Counted from the stretch's first letter, positions 37,738 to 47,292 are shown. The stretch: 64,000 bases of DNA from Novosphingobium album (ex Hu et al. 2023) (GCF_022832385.1 NZ_JALHLE010000019.1:62001-126000), one strand, 5' to 3'. Notes: generated by a model from the letters alone, not told the origin. Numbers and translations are program-made.

Positions 37738-38358
37738 ATGTCAGCTTCGAACACGCCGCGCGACCTTGTCTCGCGCCTTGGCCGTTATGCGTTTGCAGCG
37801 ATGGCCGCGATGAGCCTGGCCGCCTGCGGTTTCAACTCGGTACCGACCAAGCAGGAAGCGGCAAAGGCCAAGTGGGCCGACGTCGAGGCTGCCTTCCAGG
37901 AACGCGCCAACCTCGTGCCCAACCTAGCTGCCGTCGCCAAGGGTGCGGCCGAACAGGAAAAGGCGATCCTCACGGGCGTGATGGAAGCGCGCGCCAAGGC
38001 CACCTCGATCCAGATCACCGGCGACGACCTCAAGGACCCGGCGAAGATGGAACAGTTCGCCGCGGCGCAGGGCCAGCTCTCGCAGGGCCTCGGCCGCCTG
38101 ATGGCGAGCTTCGAGGCCTATCCCGACCTCAAGTCCATCACCAACTACCAGATGCTGCAGAGCCAGCTCGAGGGTCAGGAAAACCGCATCCGCATCTCCA
38201 TCCGCGACTACAACGCCTCGGTGCAGGACTATAACACCGAAGTGCGCACCTTCCCGACCATGATCGGCGCACGCCTGCGCGGTGCCGATCCGCTGGTGCC
38301 GTACAAGGCCGTGACGCCGGGCGCCGAAGTGGCGCCGAGCCTCGAAGGGAAGATGTAA
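37738..38358 (+). CDS. LemA family lipoprotein
   Basis: A 206-residue LemA protein. The N-terminus ends in a lipobox, SLAAC, near residue 30, so the mature protein is a lipoprotein. The helical core has the family pattern ERANLVPNLAAVAKGAAEQE and a C-terminal DYNASVQDYNTEVRTFP. It starts an operon with two TPM-domain genes (gaps of 4 and 11 bases). LemA-TPM pairs are common; the exact role is not known. Confidence 0.92.
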   Translation: MSASNTPRDLVSRLGRYAFAAMAAMSLAACGFNSVPTKQEAAKAKWADVEAAFQERANLVPNLAAVAKGAAEQEKAILTGVMEARAKATSIQITGDDLKDPAKMEQFAAAQGQLSQGLGRLMASFEAYPDLKSITNYQMLQSQLEGQENRIRISIRDYNASVQDYNTEVRTFPTMIGARLRGADPLVPYKAVTPGAEVAPSLEGKM

Positions 38359-38362
38359 GCCA

Positions 38363-39187
38363 GTGAAGCAATTCCGGGCCCTGCTCGCGTCGCTCCTGCT
38401 AGCCTTGTGCGCCCTGCTTGCGGGACCGCAGGCGGCATGGGCAGCGCCCGACTTTCCCAAGCTGACGGGACAGGTCGTCGATGCGGCCGGTATCATCCCC
38501 GATGCAGAAGAAGCGCAGCTCACCCAAAAGCTGGCTGCGCTGGAAAAGCAGTCCACCCGGCAAATGGTGGTGGTTACCGTCCCCAGCCTGCAGGGCTACG
38601 AGATCTCGGACTACGGCTATCAGCTCGGCCGCGCATGGGGGATCGGCCAGAAGGGCAAGGACAACGGCGTGCTGCTGCTCGTCGCCCCCAACGAGCGCAA
38701 GGTGCGCATCGAGGTCGGCTATGGCCTCGAGCCTGTGCTGACTGACGGCATGTCCTTTCTCATCATCAACAAGGTTATCATCCCCTATTTCAAGAAGGAT
38801 GATTACCCCGGCGGCATCGCGGCTGGCACCGATGCCATCATCAAGCAGATCACTCTGCCGCCCGAGGAAGCGCAGAAAATCGCCGCCCAGGCCGATCAGC
38901 AACGCCAGAGTAGCGGCGGCAGCGTTTCGCTGGGCACTGTCGTGTTCATTCTCATCATCCTGTTCTTCGTGGTCATGCCCATGATCAACGAGGCGCGCAG
39001 CGGTGGGCGGCGGCGGCGCAGCGGCGGCGGGTTCATCTGGATTCCCGGCGGTGGCTGGGGCGGCCATGACGATGATCACTGGGGCGGTGGCGGCGGCTGG
39101 GGAGGTGGCGGCGGCTTCGGCGGCGGAGGCGGGTTCTCAGGTGGCGGCGGCAGCTTCGGCGGCGGCGGCTCGAGCGGCAGCTGGTAG
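38363..39187 (+). CDS. TPM domain protein, YgcG-like, glycine-rich tail
   Basis: A 274-residue membrane protein. A signal peptide (LLASLLLALCALLAGPQAAWA) leads into a TPM domain (residues 35-155: LTGQVVDAAGIIPDAEEAQLTQ split here, then MVVVTVPSLQGYEI and GLEPVLTDG). One membrane helix (TVVFILIILFFVVMPMI) follows, and the tail is almost pure glycine, serine and tryptophan, a common end in this family. The start is a GTG at 38363, four bases after the lemA-type stop. Relatives have been described as acid-phosphatase-like or assembly factors. Confidence 0.88.
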   Translation: MKQFRALLASLLLALCALLAGPQAAWAAPDFPKLTGQVVDAAGIIPDAEEAQLTQKLAALEKQSTRQMVVVTVPSLQGYEISDYGYQLGRAWGIGQKGKDNGVLLLVAPNERKVRIEVGYGLEPVLTDGMSFLIINKVIIPYFKKDDYPGGIAAGTDAIIKQITLPPEEAQKIAAQADQQRQSSGGSVSLGTVVFILIILFFVVMPMINEARSGGRRRRSGGGFIWIPGGGWGGHDDDHWGGGGGWGGGGGFGGGGGFSGGGGSFGGGGSSGSW

Positions 39188-39198
39188 AGGAGACGACA

Positions 39199-39882
39199 AT
39201 GCCCTCCCCCACATACCTTTCGGCGCACGATCACGCGAAGATCAGCGCCGCTGTCGCGCAGGCAGAGCTGCAGAGCGCAGGCGAGATCGTGACGATCCTT
39301 GCCGACCGGTCCGACGGCTATACCGACATCCAACTGGCCTGGTCGGCAGCGGCTTCACTCCTGGCCCTGTGCGCGCTCGTCATCGCGCCGGACTTCTATC
39401 TGGGCCTTTACGATCATGTTCTGGCCGACTGGGGCCACGAATGGACGCCGCGCGCGATCATCTCGCTGGCAGCCGCCGTGGCAGCGCTCAAATTCGGCGC
39501 AGTGTTCCTGCTGCAGCTGTGGCAGCCGCTCAAGTTCTGGCTGGTCCCTCCCCCGGTGAAGACCGCCCGCGTGCACGACCGCGCCATCCGAGCCTTCCGC
39601 ATCGGCGCCGAGCGGCGCACCACCGGGCGCACCGGGGTTCTGATCTACCTCTCGATGCGCGAACACCGCGCCGAGATCGTCGCCGACGAAGCCATCGCCA
39701 CCAAGGTCGATCCGCAAGTCTGGGGCGATGCCATGGCCGCGATGCTCGCCCATGTACGCGAGGGCCGCATTGCGGAAGGCATGTGCGCCGCCGTCGAGAA
39801 GGTCGGGGCGATTGTCGCGCCTCACTTCCCGCGCGCCGATGACGATATGAATGAACTTCCCGACCGGCTGATCGAGGTGTGA
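39199..39882 (+). CDS. second TPM domain protein
   Basis: A 227-residue protein with no signal peptide, beginning MPSPTYLSAHDHAKISAAVA. Two hydrophobic segments at about residues 48-65 and 88-104 are membrane helices, and a C-terminal TPM-like domain (GRTGVLIYLSMREHRAEIVAD and ADEAIATKV) follows. It is the third gene of the LemA-TPM-TPM operon and overlaps or abuts the NUDIX gene downstream. Confidence 0.82.
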   Translation: MPSPTYLSAHDHAKISAAVAQAELQSAGEIVTILADRSDGYTDIQLAWSAAASLLALCALVIAPDFYLGLYDHVLADWGHEWTPRAIISLAAAVAALKFGAVFLLQLWQPLKFWLVPPPVKTARVHDRAIRAFRIGAERRTTGRTGVLIYLSMREHRAEIVADEAIATKVDPQVWGDAMAAMLAHVREGRIAEGMCAAVEKVGAIVAPHFPRADDDMNELPDRLIEV

Positions 39883-39887
39883 CAAGC

Positions 39888-40442
39888 GTGAGCGACGAAC
39901 TGGCCGACCACTACGATGCCGGCAAACCCGAAGAGATCATGTGGGAAGGCCGCTTCATCACCGCCAAGAAGCGGGGCAAGTGGGAATACGTCGGCCGCGC
40001 GCGCGGCATCCACGCCGCGGTAATTCTGGCCGTCGATGCCGAGGACCACGTAATTCTCGTCGATCAGTATCGCGTGCCGCTGGGGCGGCGCTGCATGGAA
40101 CTGCCCGCAGGCCTCGTTGGCGACCACGAAGAGGTCGCCGGTGAAGATCCTGTCATTGCGGCAGCCCGTGAACTGGAAGAGGAAACCGGCTATCACGCAG
40201 GCCGCATGGAAAAGATCGGCGAGTTCTTCTCATCGCCCGGCATGGTCAGCGAAAGCTTCACCTTGTTCCGCGCACACGATCTGGTGAAGGTCGGCGAAGG
40301 CGGCGGCGTCGATAGCGAGGACATCGTCGTCCACCGCGTACCGCTGGCGCAGATCGAGCAGGCGGTGGCGGACTGGCGCGCCGAAGGTTATGCCATCGAC
40401 GTGAAGATGCTCATGCTGCTGGGCGCGAAGCTGCTCGGCTGA
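39888..40442 (+). CDS. NUDIX hydrolase, ADP-ribose pyrophosphatase-like
   Basis: A 184-residue NUDIX enzyme. The NUDIX box is in GLVGDHEEVAGEDPVIAAAR followed by ELEEETGY, with an insert after the first glycine and REL-EEETG intact. Flanking ELPAG and the GxxGMVSE-type segment SSPGMVSESF resemble ADP-ribose or ADP-sugar pyrophosphatases. The GTG at 39888 has GAGGTG eight bases upstream; a GTG at 39879 overlapping the previous stop is an alternative. Likely cytoplasmic housecleaning. Confidence 0.87.
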   Translation: MSDELADHYDAGKPEEIMWEGRFITAKKRGKWEYVGRARGIHAAVILAVDAEDHVILVDQYRVPLGRRCMELPAGLVGDHEEVAGEDPVIAAARELEEETGYHAGRMEKIGEFFSSPGMVSESFTLFRAHDLVKVGEGGGVDSEDIVVHRVPLAQIEQAVADWRAEGYAIDVKMLMLLGAKLLG

Positions 40443-40443
40443 C

Positions 40444-40653
40444 ATGCGTACGCGGCCTGGCATCTGCCGTCGCAAGGCCCGCTACGCCAGTGAAGATGCG
40501 GCGCTGGAGGTGGCCGAAAAGGCCCCTTTCCCATTGCGCCCGTACCACTGCGAACTGTGTCGCGACTGGCATCTGACCAGCCGCACAAAGGGCATGCGCC
40601 TGCCGCGTTTCGAAATCGAGCGGCGACAGGCGGAGAAAATCAAAGGGTCGTGA
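40444..40653 (+). CDS. small basic Cys-His protein, function unknown
   Basis: A 69-residue basic protein, MRTRPGICRRKARYASED at the start, with a C-x2-C-x2-H cluster (YHCELCRDWHLTS) that may bind zinc. It starts one base after the NUDIX stop, so it is probably translated from the same message. Its 3' end overlaps the convergent mmsB by 14 bases. I do not recognise the family beyond a general resemblance to small zinc-ribbon proteins of alphaproteobacteria. Confidence 0.6.
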   Translation: MRTRPGICRRKARYASEDAALEVAEKAPFPLRPYHCELCRDWHLTSRTKGMRLPRFEIERRQAEKIKGS

Positions 40654-41512
40654 AGATCGCGCCGAAGTCCTTGCCACCATTGCCGGCTTCCACGAAGGCC
40701 CTGTAGATTTCCAGCGCGTGCTCGCCGAGCGGGACCGTCGCATTGGCGTCATGCGCACCGTCGATCGCAAGGCCCAGGTCCTTGAGCATCAACGCCGAAG
40801 CGAAGCCACCCTGATAGTCGTAGTCCGCCGGGCTGGTCGCGCCGACGCCGGGAACCGGGGTGTAGTCATTCAGCGACCAGTTGTAGCCGGTCGACTTCGA
40901 GCTGATCTCGTAGAATTTCTGCGGAGCAAGCCCCGCCCGCTTGGCCAGCGCCATCGCTTCGCAAGTGCCGATCATGTGGATCGCCAGCAGCATGTTGTTG
41001 CACATCTTGGCAACCTGCCCGCTGCCGATCTGCCCGGCGTGGATTACCGCCTTCGACATCGGCTCCAGAACGGCCTGCGCCTTGGCGAAAGCTTCCGACG
41101 TGCCGCCGACCATGAAGGTCAGCGAACCGCCACTGGCCGCCGCAATGCCGCCTGAGACGGGTGCATCGACCATGGTGTAGCCCGCATCCTCGGCCAGCCC
41201 GGCCACTTCGCGCGCAGTGGCGACGTCGATGGTCGAGCAATCGAGGAACAGCGCACCCTTGGGAGCCTTGCCGATCACTTCGCCGGTATAGACCGACTTC
41301 ACGATCTTGCCGTTGGGCAGCATGGTGACAACGGCATCCGCTTCAGCGACAGCTTCGGAAACGGTCGAGAACGGCTCGCAGCCCTTTTCCTTCGCCTTGG
41401 CCAGCGCATCCTCGGACAGATCGAAAGCGTGAACCTTGTAGCCGGCTGTCACGAGGTTAGCGGCCATGCCGCCGCCCATGTTGCCAAGGCCGATGAACGC
41501 AATCGTCTTCAT
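40640..41512 (-). CDS. mmsB: 3-hydroxyisobutyrate dehydrogenase
   Basis: It oxidises 3-hydroxyisobutyrate to methylmalonate semialdehyde in valine breakdown. The 290-residue protein starts with the NAD fold MKTIAFIGLGNMGGGMAANL, carries DAPVSGG near residue 116, and has the catalytic-lysine segment GSGQVAKMCNNMLL. It is the last gene of the valine operon, 99 bases after the enoyl-CoA hydratase stop. Confidence 0.94.
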   Translation of the reverse strand: MKTIAFIGLGNMGGGMAANLVTAGYKVHAFDLSEDALAKAKEKGCEPFSTVSEAVAEADAVVTMLPNGKIVKSVYTGEVIGKAPKGALFLDCSTIDVATAREVAGLAEDAGYTMVDAPVSGGIAAASGGSLTFMVGGTSEAFAKAQAVLEPMSKAVIHAGQIGSGQVAKMCNNMLLAIHMIGTCEAMALAKRAGLAPQKFYEISSKSTGYNWSLNDYTPVPGVGATSPADYDYQGGFASALMLKDLGLAIDGAHDANATVPLGEHALEIYRAFVEAGNGGKDFGAIFTTL

Positions 41513-41611
41513 GTCATTCTCCCAGAGGTCATTCGGGTGCGCGGCGCCCGTCTAGGCCGGTTTGCAGGCTGCGGCAGCCCGCCAAAAGACCAGCTGCCGC
41601 AAGAGATTCGC

Positions 41612-42394
41612 TTACTTGCCTTTCCAGACGCCCGGACGCTTCTCGACGAAGGCGGTCATGCCCTCGACCTTGTCTTCGGTCGAAGTGAGAATCTGGAACA
41701 TGCGGCGTTCGGCCAGCAGGCCCTGATCAAGAGTCGTTTCGAACGCGACATTGACCATTTCCTTGTTGATCATTGTGGCGAGCGGCGGCATCGCGGCGAT
41801 CTTGGCGGCTGTCTTGAGTGCCTCGTCGAGCAACTGCTCCGCCGGAACGACACGGCTGACCAGCCCCGAACGCTCGGCTTCCTCGGCGCCCATGTTTCGG
41901 CCAGTGAGGCACATGTCCATCGCCTTGGCCTTACCCACCGCACGGGTCAGGCGCTGCGATCCGCCCATGCCCGGTGCGACTGCCAGCTTGATTTCAGGCT
42001 GGCCGAACTGCGCGGTTTCCGACGCGATGATGAAATCCGACATCATCGCCAGCTCGCAACCACCGCCCAGCGCGAAGCCGTTGACCGCTGCGATCCAGGG
42101 CTTGCGGGTGCGGCGCACGATATCGGCCTGCCAGCCGGAGAAGAAGTCTTCGGAGAAGAACTCGGCACTCGACTTCTCGACCATTTCCTTGATGTCGGCG
42201 CCGGCGGCAAAAGCCTTGTCACCCGAACCGGTGATGACTGCGCAGCCCTGGCTCTTGTCGGCTTCGAACTTGGCAAAGGCGTCACTCAGCTCGGCCAGAA
42301 CCGTCGAGTTGAGGGCGTTGAGCGCCTTGGGGCGGTTGAGCGTGATGAGGGTGACGCCCCCCTTCTGTTCGACCAGGATCGTTTCGTAGCTCAT
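41612..42394 (-). CDS. enoyl-CoA hydratase
   Basis: A 260-residue crotonase. It has the oxyanion segment [10 protein letters not shown] near residue 62 and both catalytic glutamate regions: [13 protein letters not shown] and [19 protein letters not shown]. In this operon it probably hydrates methacrylyl-CoA, though it may serve other enoyl-CoAs. The start at 42394 overlaps the stop of the upstream hydrolase gene (ATGA), so the two are coupled; an ATG at 42406 would add four residues. Confidence 0.92.
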   Translation of the reverse strand: MSYETILVEQKGGVTLITLNRPKALNALNSTVLAELSDAFAKFEADKSQGCAVITGSGDKAFAAGADIKEMVEKSSAEFFSEDFFSGWQADIVRRTRKPWIAAVNGFALGGGCELAMMSDFIIASETAQFGQPEIKLAVAPGMGGSQRLTRAVGKAKAMDMCLTGRNMGAEEAERSGLVSRVVPAEQLLDEALKTAAKIAAMPPLATMINKEMVNVAFETTLDQGLLAERRMFQILTSTEDKVEGMTAFVEKRPGVWKGK

Positions 42395-43434
42395 AGGGGC
42401 TTCCATTCCTCTTCAGCGGGGAGCGGCGCGAAAATCGCATCCAGCATCTCGTCCGTCACGCCTTCGGGCGTGGCGGGGTTCCATTTCGGCGCGTTGTCCT
42501 TGTCGACGATCACTGCCCGAACGCCCTCGGCGAAGTCGGGCAGGACAAGGGTGCGGCCGCCAATGCGGTATTCCATCGCCATGTTCTGGGCGAAAGTTTC
42601 CAGCTTCATGGATTCGGCCAGCTGGCGCAGCGAAACCTTGCAGGCCTGCGGGCTCTTGGTGCTCAGCGAAGCCAGTTCCTTGGCAGCCCATTCACTGTCA
42701 TCGGCATCCAGCGAAGCCAGCACTTCCTCCAGTGTGTCGAAGGCAAAGTGCTTGCGGATCTGCGCAGCGTATTCGGCGATGTCAGGCTCCGGCGGAGTTG
42801 CCGCCAAAGCTGTCAGAACACCCGCGATCTCATGCCCGGCGGCGATGCGCTTCTTGGCGTCCCCTAGCGCCTCGCTCGGGAGGTAATGCGTGGCGAGGCC
42901 CGCCCACAGGCATTCCTCGCCCTTCAGACGCGCACCGGTAAGCGCCAGGAACTGGCCCACACGGCCATCGAGGCGCGAAAGGAACCAGCCGCCGCCCACG
43001 TCCGGGAAAAGGCCAATTCCGGTTTCGGGCATGGCAAAGCGGGTGTGCTCGGTCGCCACACGGTATTTCGCCGGCTGCGAGATGCCGACGCCGCCACCCA
43101 TGGTGATGCCGTCCATGAAGGCGACCACGGGCTTTTCATAGGTGAACAGCTGGTTGTTCAGCCGGTACTCGTCATAGAAGAACTTGCGGCCGGAGACGCC
43201 GCCGTCTTCCAGCGCGGACTGGCGCAGCAGGTTGATATCGCCGCCAGAGCAGAAACCGCGTCCCTCCGAATGGTCGATGATAACGACCTTCACTTCGGGA
43301 TCGGCCGCCCACTCGGTGAGGACTTCAGTCATGCCCTGACACATGCCCAGCGTCAGCGCATGGATTGCCTTCGGGCGGTTCAGCGAGATGATGCCTGCGA
43401 CGCCCTCGCGCCGGATCAGCAGTTCGTCGGTCAT
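42391..43434 (-). CDS. 3-hydroxyisobutyryl-CoA hydrolase
   Basis: A 347-residue crotonase-fold thioesterase. The length and the segments [36 protein letters not shown] (split at VGIS), and [20 protein letters not shown] are hallmarks of the hydrolase rather than a hydratase. It removes CoA from 3-hydroxyisobutyryl-CoA. Its start overlaps the acyl-CoA dehydrogenase stop by one base (TAATG). Confidence 0.93.
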   Translation of the reverse strand: MTDELLIRREGVAGIISLNRPKAIHALTLGMCQGMTEVLTEWAADPEVKVVIIDHSEGRGFCSGGDINLLRQSALEDGGVSGRKFFYDEYRLNNQLFTYEKPVVAFMDGITMGGGVGISQPAKYRVATEHTRFAMPETGIGLFPDVGGGWFLSRLDGRVGQFLALTGARLKGEECLWAGLATHYLPSEALGDAKKRIAAGHEIAGVLTALAATPPEPDIAEYAAQIRKHFAFDTLEEVLASLDADDSEWAAKELASLSTKSPQACKVSLRQLAESMKLETFAQNMAMEYRIGGRTLVLPDFAEGVRAVIVDKDNAPKWNPATPEGVTDEMLDAIFAPLPAEEEWKPL

Positions 43435-44576
43435 TACTTGAGCAGGTCCCTGCCAATGATCATGCGCATCACCTCGTTGGTACCCTCAAGGATACGATGC
43501 ACGCGCAGATCGCGCCAGAAACGCTCGATCGGATAGTCCTTGAGGTAACCATAGCCGCCGAACATCTGCAGCGCACGGTCGACCACCGATGAGCCGGTGT
43601 CGCTGGCCATCATCTTGGCCATGGCGGCAAAGCGAGTCTTGTCTGGTGCCTTGCTGGTGACCTTGTCCGCGGCGATGTAGAGCAGCGCACGCGCCGCCTC
43701 GAGTTCGGCAGCCATCTCCGCGAGACGAAACTGGGTGTTCTGGAACTCGGCGATCGGCTGGTCGAACTGCTTGCGATCCTTCACATACTGGATCGCCTCG
43801 TCGAGGCAGCGCTGCGCGCCGCCCAGCGAGCAGGCGCCGATGTTGAGGCGGCCGCCGTCGAGGCCGGCCATGGCGAACTTGAAGCCATCACCTTCGGCAC
43901 CGATACGGTTTTCGACCGGCACCCGGCAATCCTCGAAAATCACCTGCGCGGTGGGCGAGCTGTTCCAGCCCAGCTTCTTCTCGGGCGCACCGAACGACAG
44001 GCCAAGCGTGCCCTTCTCCACCACGAAAGCCGAAACGCCGCGCGACTTGTGCTCGCCAGTGCGCGCCATGACGACATAGACATCGTTGTAGCCGCCGCCC
44101 GAGATGAACTGCTTGGTGCCGTTCAGCACGTAGTGATCGCCATCCAGCTTCGCGCTGGTCTTGAGCGCTGCCGCGTCCGAACCCGAGCCGGGCTCGGTCA
44201 GGCAATAGGAGCCGATCTTCTCCATCGTCACCAGATCGGGAAGATAGCGGTCCTTCAGCTGCTGATCGGCGAAAGTGTCGATCATCCAGGCGACCATGTT
44301 GTGGATCGAGATATAGGCGCTGGTGGAAGGACAGCCGTAGCTCATGGCTTCCATGATCAGCGCGGCATCAAGACGGCCAAGACCGATCCCGCCATTCTCC
44401 TCGGAGACATAGATCGCACCGAAGCCCAGCTCGCCTGCGGCCTTCCACACATCGACCGGATAGTGGTGCTTTTCGTCCCACTCGGCCGCGAACGGCGTGA
44501 TCATGTCTGCGGTGAATTTGCGCGCGGTCTCCTGGATCGCGATCTGATCGTCGGTAAGCCCGAACTGTTGTGTCAT
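43434..44576 (-). CDS. acyl-CoA dehydrogenase, probably isobutyryl-CoA
   Basis: A 380-residue flavoprotein. It starts MTQQFGLTDDQIAIQETARKF, carries the FAD/substrate segments YCLTEPGSGSDAAALKT and MFGGYGYLKDYPIERFWRD (split after KD), and ends IIGRDLLK. Operon position with the hydrolase, hydratase and 3-hydroxyisobutyrate dehydrogenase points to isobutyryl-CoA; related short-branched substrates are possible. The long frame upstream of 44576 is not conserved. Confidence 0.93.
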   Translation of the reverse strand: MTQQFGLTDDQIAIQETARKFTADMITPFAAEWDEKHHYPVDVWKAAGELGFGAIYVSEENGGIGLGRLDAALIMEAMSYGCPSTSAYISIHNMVAWMIDTFADQQLKDRYLPDLVTMEKIGSYCLTEPGSGSDAAALKTSAKLDGDHYVLNGTKQFISGGGYNDVYVVMARTGEHKSRGVSAFVVEKGTLGLSFGAPEKKLGWNSSPTAQVIFEDCRVPVENRIGAEGDGFKFAMAGLDGGRLNIGACSLGGAQRCLDEAIQYVKDRKQFDQPIAEFQNTQFRLAEMAAELEAARALLYIAADKVTSKAPDKTRFAAMAKMMASDTGSSVVDRALQMFGGYGYLKDYPIERFWRDLRVHRILEGTNEVMRMIIGRDLLK

Positions 44577-44623
44577 TCCCGTTTCATCCCCGTTTTCAGA
44601 CGGCCCGCTCCGCCGGCTTGTGC

Positions 44624-44953
44624 TCAGCCGCAAGCGATACGCGTGATAGCCATTGTGTCGTCGTAGTCGACCGTGAGCCTTCCGGGCCGGAATTCCGCCG
44701 TCACGATCGTTCGCGGCGGAACCCAGCGCAGCGACCGTGCTCCGGTCAACCGCATAAGCTCCACGCCGCTCGCAGTGCTGGCCATGGCACCGATAAACCT
44801 TTGCGCCGCCACTGCATCGCATCTCTGCGAAGGACGAAGCGACGCAGCGTCATTACCGGCAACGCAGCCTGCCAGTACCGTGCCAGCCGCGCCCAAGGCC
44901 GCAAATGCGGCTATGGGCGCTCCGTTCCGGGTGACAGGCTGACAGCCTTTCAT
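44624..44953 (-). CDS. I78-type peptidase inhibitor lipoprotein
   Basis: A 109-residue protein with a lipobox, TVLAGC, at about residues 25-30, so probably a lipoprotein. The mature part resembles inhibitor family I78: FIGAMAS, LMRLTGARSLRWVPP, and VDYDD-MAITRIACG at the C-terminus, with two cysteines that could pair. It lies between the aldehyde dehydrogenase and the acyl-CoA dehydrogenase on the same strand, 15 bases after the former and 47 before the latter. Its role in that operon, if any, is unclear. Confidence 0.78.
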   Translation of the reverse strand: MKGCQPVTRNGAPIAAFAALGAAGTVLAGCVAGNDAASLRPSQRCDAVAAQRFIGAMASTASGVELMRLTGARSLRWVPPRTIVTAEFRPGRLTVDYDDTMAITRIACG

Positions 44954-44968
44954 CGCACCGGCCCGATA

Positions 44969-46393
44969 TCAGCCGACCAGTTCGATGATGTCCTTGCCGA
45001 ACAGGTCCTCGTCGGAAGGCAGGACCTTGAGTTCGGGCAGCGGCTTGGAGACCCAGGTCTCGTTGATCAGGTCGCGCCAGGTGACGTTGTTGTTCGTCGC
45101 GTTGCCGCCCCACGAACCGCAACCCAGCGAGAAGGTCTGGCGCATGCCGTTCCACAGGTTGCCCGAGTTCGAGGCCGACTGCGGCTGGTTGACCATCACG
45201 CGGCTGGTCTTGGTGTGCATGGCCAGCTTCATGATGTTCTCGTCGGACTGCGAGTAGATGCCGCAGGAGTGGCCCTGGCCCTGGTAGGCCTGGATCGCAT
45301 TGGTCAGCTCGATCGCCTCGTCCAGATCCTTGGCGCGGTAAAGCGCCATGGTCACGGTCATCTTCTCGCCCGAGAACGGGTGCTCCTTGCCGTGACCGGT
45401 TTCGGGAACGATGAAGAAGTTGGTGCCTTCGGGGATCGTAAAGCCGGCATAGTCGGCGATGAACTGCGGCGACTGGGCAACGACCTTGGCGTTGATGTGC
45501 TCGCCATCTTCCCAGATCGCGTTCTGCAGCTTGGTCTTGTCCTCACCGGTGATGATGAAGCCGCCCTTTTCCTGCAGCTTGCCCAGCATCTTGTCATAGA
45601 TCGCGTCGAGCAGAATCACGGCGTTGTCGGACGAGCACGAGGCAGCATAGTCCAGCGTCTTCGACAGCAGGATCTTGGCAGCTGCGTCGTCGAGGTCCGC
45701 GGTATCATCGACGGTGATGACCGCATTGCCCACGCCCACGCCGAGAGCCGGAGTGCCCGACGAATAAGCCGCTTTCACCATCGGCGTGCCGCCAGTGGCG
45801 AGAATGCGGTCGCACTGCTTCATGACTTCGTTGGTCTTCTCGACCGAGGGCTGCTCGATCGGAATCACGAGATCGGCAGGCGCGCCCATCTTCACCAGCG
45901 CTTCTCGCATCAGGTTGCAGATCTTGGCGTTGACGAACTTGGCGCGCGGGTGCGGGCAGATGATGATCGAGTTGCGGCCCTTCACGGCGCTGATCGCCTT
46001 GATGACCGGGGTCGCCTCGGGGTTGGTTGAGGGCGAGAGCGCACCGATCACACCCACCGGCTTGGCGATCTTCACGAGGTTGCGCGCACGGTCTTCCTCG
46101 ATCACGCCCACCGACTTGTCATGGATGATGTCCATCAGCGTGGCGCGGGTCTTGATCGAGATCTTCTTGAACTTGCCCTCGTAGTTGCCGAGCTGGGTTT
46201 CCTCGACAGTCTCACGGGCGATTTCCTCGTCCATGCCGGGCTTGCAGACGGCATAGACCATGCCCTTGATCCAGGTATCAACCTGTTCCTGTGTTGCATT
46301 CTCGATCTGCTGCTGCGCGGCGCGCGAGCGGGCAACGAGCTCGGCAACTTCAGCCGCAACGGGGGTTTCTGCTACGAGTTCTGCGGTGGCCAT
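44969..46393 (-). CDS. acylating aldehyde dehydrogenase
   Basis: A 474-residue aldehyde dehydrogenase of the acylating, AdhE/SauS-like branch that makes acyl-CoA from an aldehyde, CoA and NAD. It has GVIGALSPSTNPEATP near residue 114, ICPHPRA, and the nucleophilic Cys253 in YAASCSSDNA. The pattern is not that of methylmalonate-semialdehyde dehydrogenase, which one would expect next to valine genes. Possible substrates include acetaldehyde and sulfoacetaldehyde. ATG at 46393 has AAGGGA eight bases upstream; ATG at 46399 is an alternative. Confidence 0.85.
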   Translation of the reverse strand: MATAELVAETPVAAEVAELVARSRAAQQQIENATQEQVDTWIKGMVYAVCKPGMDEEIARETVEETQLGNYEGKFKKISIKTRATLMDIIHDKSVGVIEEDRARNLVKIAKPVGVIGALSPSTNPEATPVIKAISAVKGRNSIIICPHPRAKFVNAKICNLMREALVKMGAPADLVIPIEQPSVEKTNEVMKQCDRILATGGTPMVKAAYSSGTPALGVGVGNAVITVDDTADLDDAAAKILLSKTLDYAASCSSDNAVILLDAIYDKMLGKLQEKGGFIITGEDKTKLQNAIWEDGEHINAKVVAQSPQFIADYAGFTIPEGTNFFIVPETGHGKEHPFSGEKMTVTMALYRAKDLDEAIELTNAIQAYQGQGHSCGIYSQSDENIMKLAMHTKTSRVMVNQPQSASNSGNLWNGMRQTFSLGCGSWGGNATNNNVTWRDLINETWVSKPLPELKVLPSDEDLFGKDIIELVG

Positions 46394-46800
46394 GTCCATG
46401 TTCCCTTGGCATTCCGGCGCCCCGGAATGGCGGGTCGCCGCGGTTTCTCCAGAATTCCAGTCGGCCGGCAGCAGTGCCCCGGACGATACCGTACACCCCA
46501 GACCCCTGCACTTTTGGCCGCCCGATGGCAAGCCGTTTAAGCGAGCGATTAAATTGCCTCCACCTGCAATTAAGTGGAGGTGCAAACGCCCGGTTCACCG
46601 GGCCTGTGTTGTGCTGCCCTCACGACTCCTCTTGCTCCCGGCGCCCTAAACCGGCAGGAAGCCGCAACGATATCGTGGTGGCGCACTCGTTCGGATATGC
46701 GGTGTATATTTCACCATTACGAATCGCGATGAGTTGCTTTAACCGGTACTTGCCGCCCGTAGGCCGCGCGAGTCGAAACCTGTCGGGGAGACTATTGCAC
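46394..46800. other. 407-base divergent gap with two hairpins
   Basis: No gene is supported. It separates the leftward aldehyde dehydrogenase from the rightward flavin reductase and must hold both promoters. Two hairpins are seen: CCTCCAC/GTGGAGG (46557-46580) and GCCCGG-TTCA-CCGGGC (46588-46603). The stretch around 46540-46575 is relatively AT-rich (TTAAGCGAGCGATTAAATT). Confidence 0.5.
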
Positions 46801-47292
46801 GTGAGTGAAGCCACTATCGATCCGGCCGCCTTCCGCAAAGTTCTGGGCAGCTACCCTACCGGCGTTTGCGTCATCACCGCACTCGACGGGGAAAAGCCTG
46901 CTGGCATGGTCGTTGGCACCTTCACCTCGGTCTCGCTCGATCCGCCGCTGGTCGGCTTCTTTCCGGACAAGTCCTCCTCATCCTGGCCGCTGATCGAAAA
47001 GGCCGGGCACTTCTGCGTGAACGTGATGGGCAGCGACCAGCAGGACGTGTGCCGTTCGGTTTCGGCCAAGGGCGATCAGAAGTTCGTCGGCGTCGAATAT
47101 GTGATCTCGGACCACAACCTGCCGATCATCGGCAACTCGATCGCCTGCATCGAATGCAAGCTCTACTCGGTGACCGAAGCGGGCGACCACTGGTTCGTTC
47201 TCGGTCAGGTCCTGCGCATGGAAACCGTGCGCGAAGACGACCCAATGCTGTTCCACCGCGGCCGCTACGGCGGCTTCGCCGAACGCATGTGA
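46801..47292 (+). CDS. flavin reductase family protein
   Basis: A 163-residue NAD(P)H:flavin oxidoreductase of the HpaC/DIM6 family. It has SYPTGVCVITAL near residue 18, GTFTSVSLDPPLVGFF, and the C-terminal FHRGRYGGF. Such enzymes supply reduced FMN or FAD to two-component monooxygenases. A luciferase-like monooxygenase lies at 60319 in the same island, a possible partner. The start is a GTG at 46801 after GGGGAG; an in-frame extension upstream is not conserved. Confidence 0.88.
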   Translation: MSEATIDPAAFRKVLGSYPTGVCVITALDGEKPAGMVVGTFTSVSLDPPLVGFFPDKSSSSWPLIEKAGHFCVNVMGSDQQDVCRSVSAKGDQKFVGVEYVISDHNLPIIGNSIACIECKLYSVTEAGDHWFVLGQVLRMETVREDDPMLFHRGRYGGFAERM

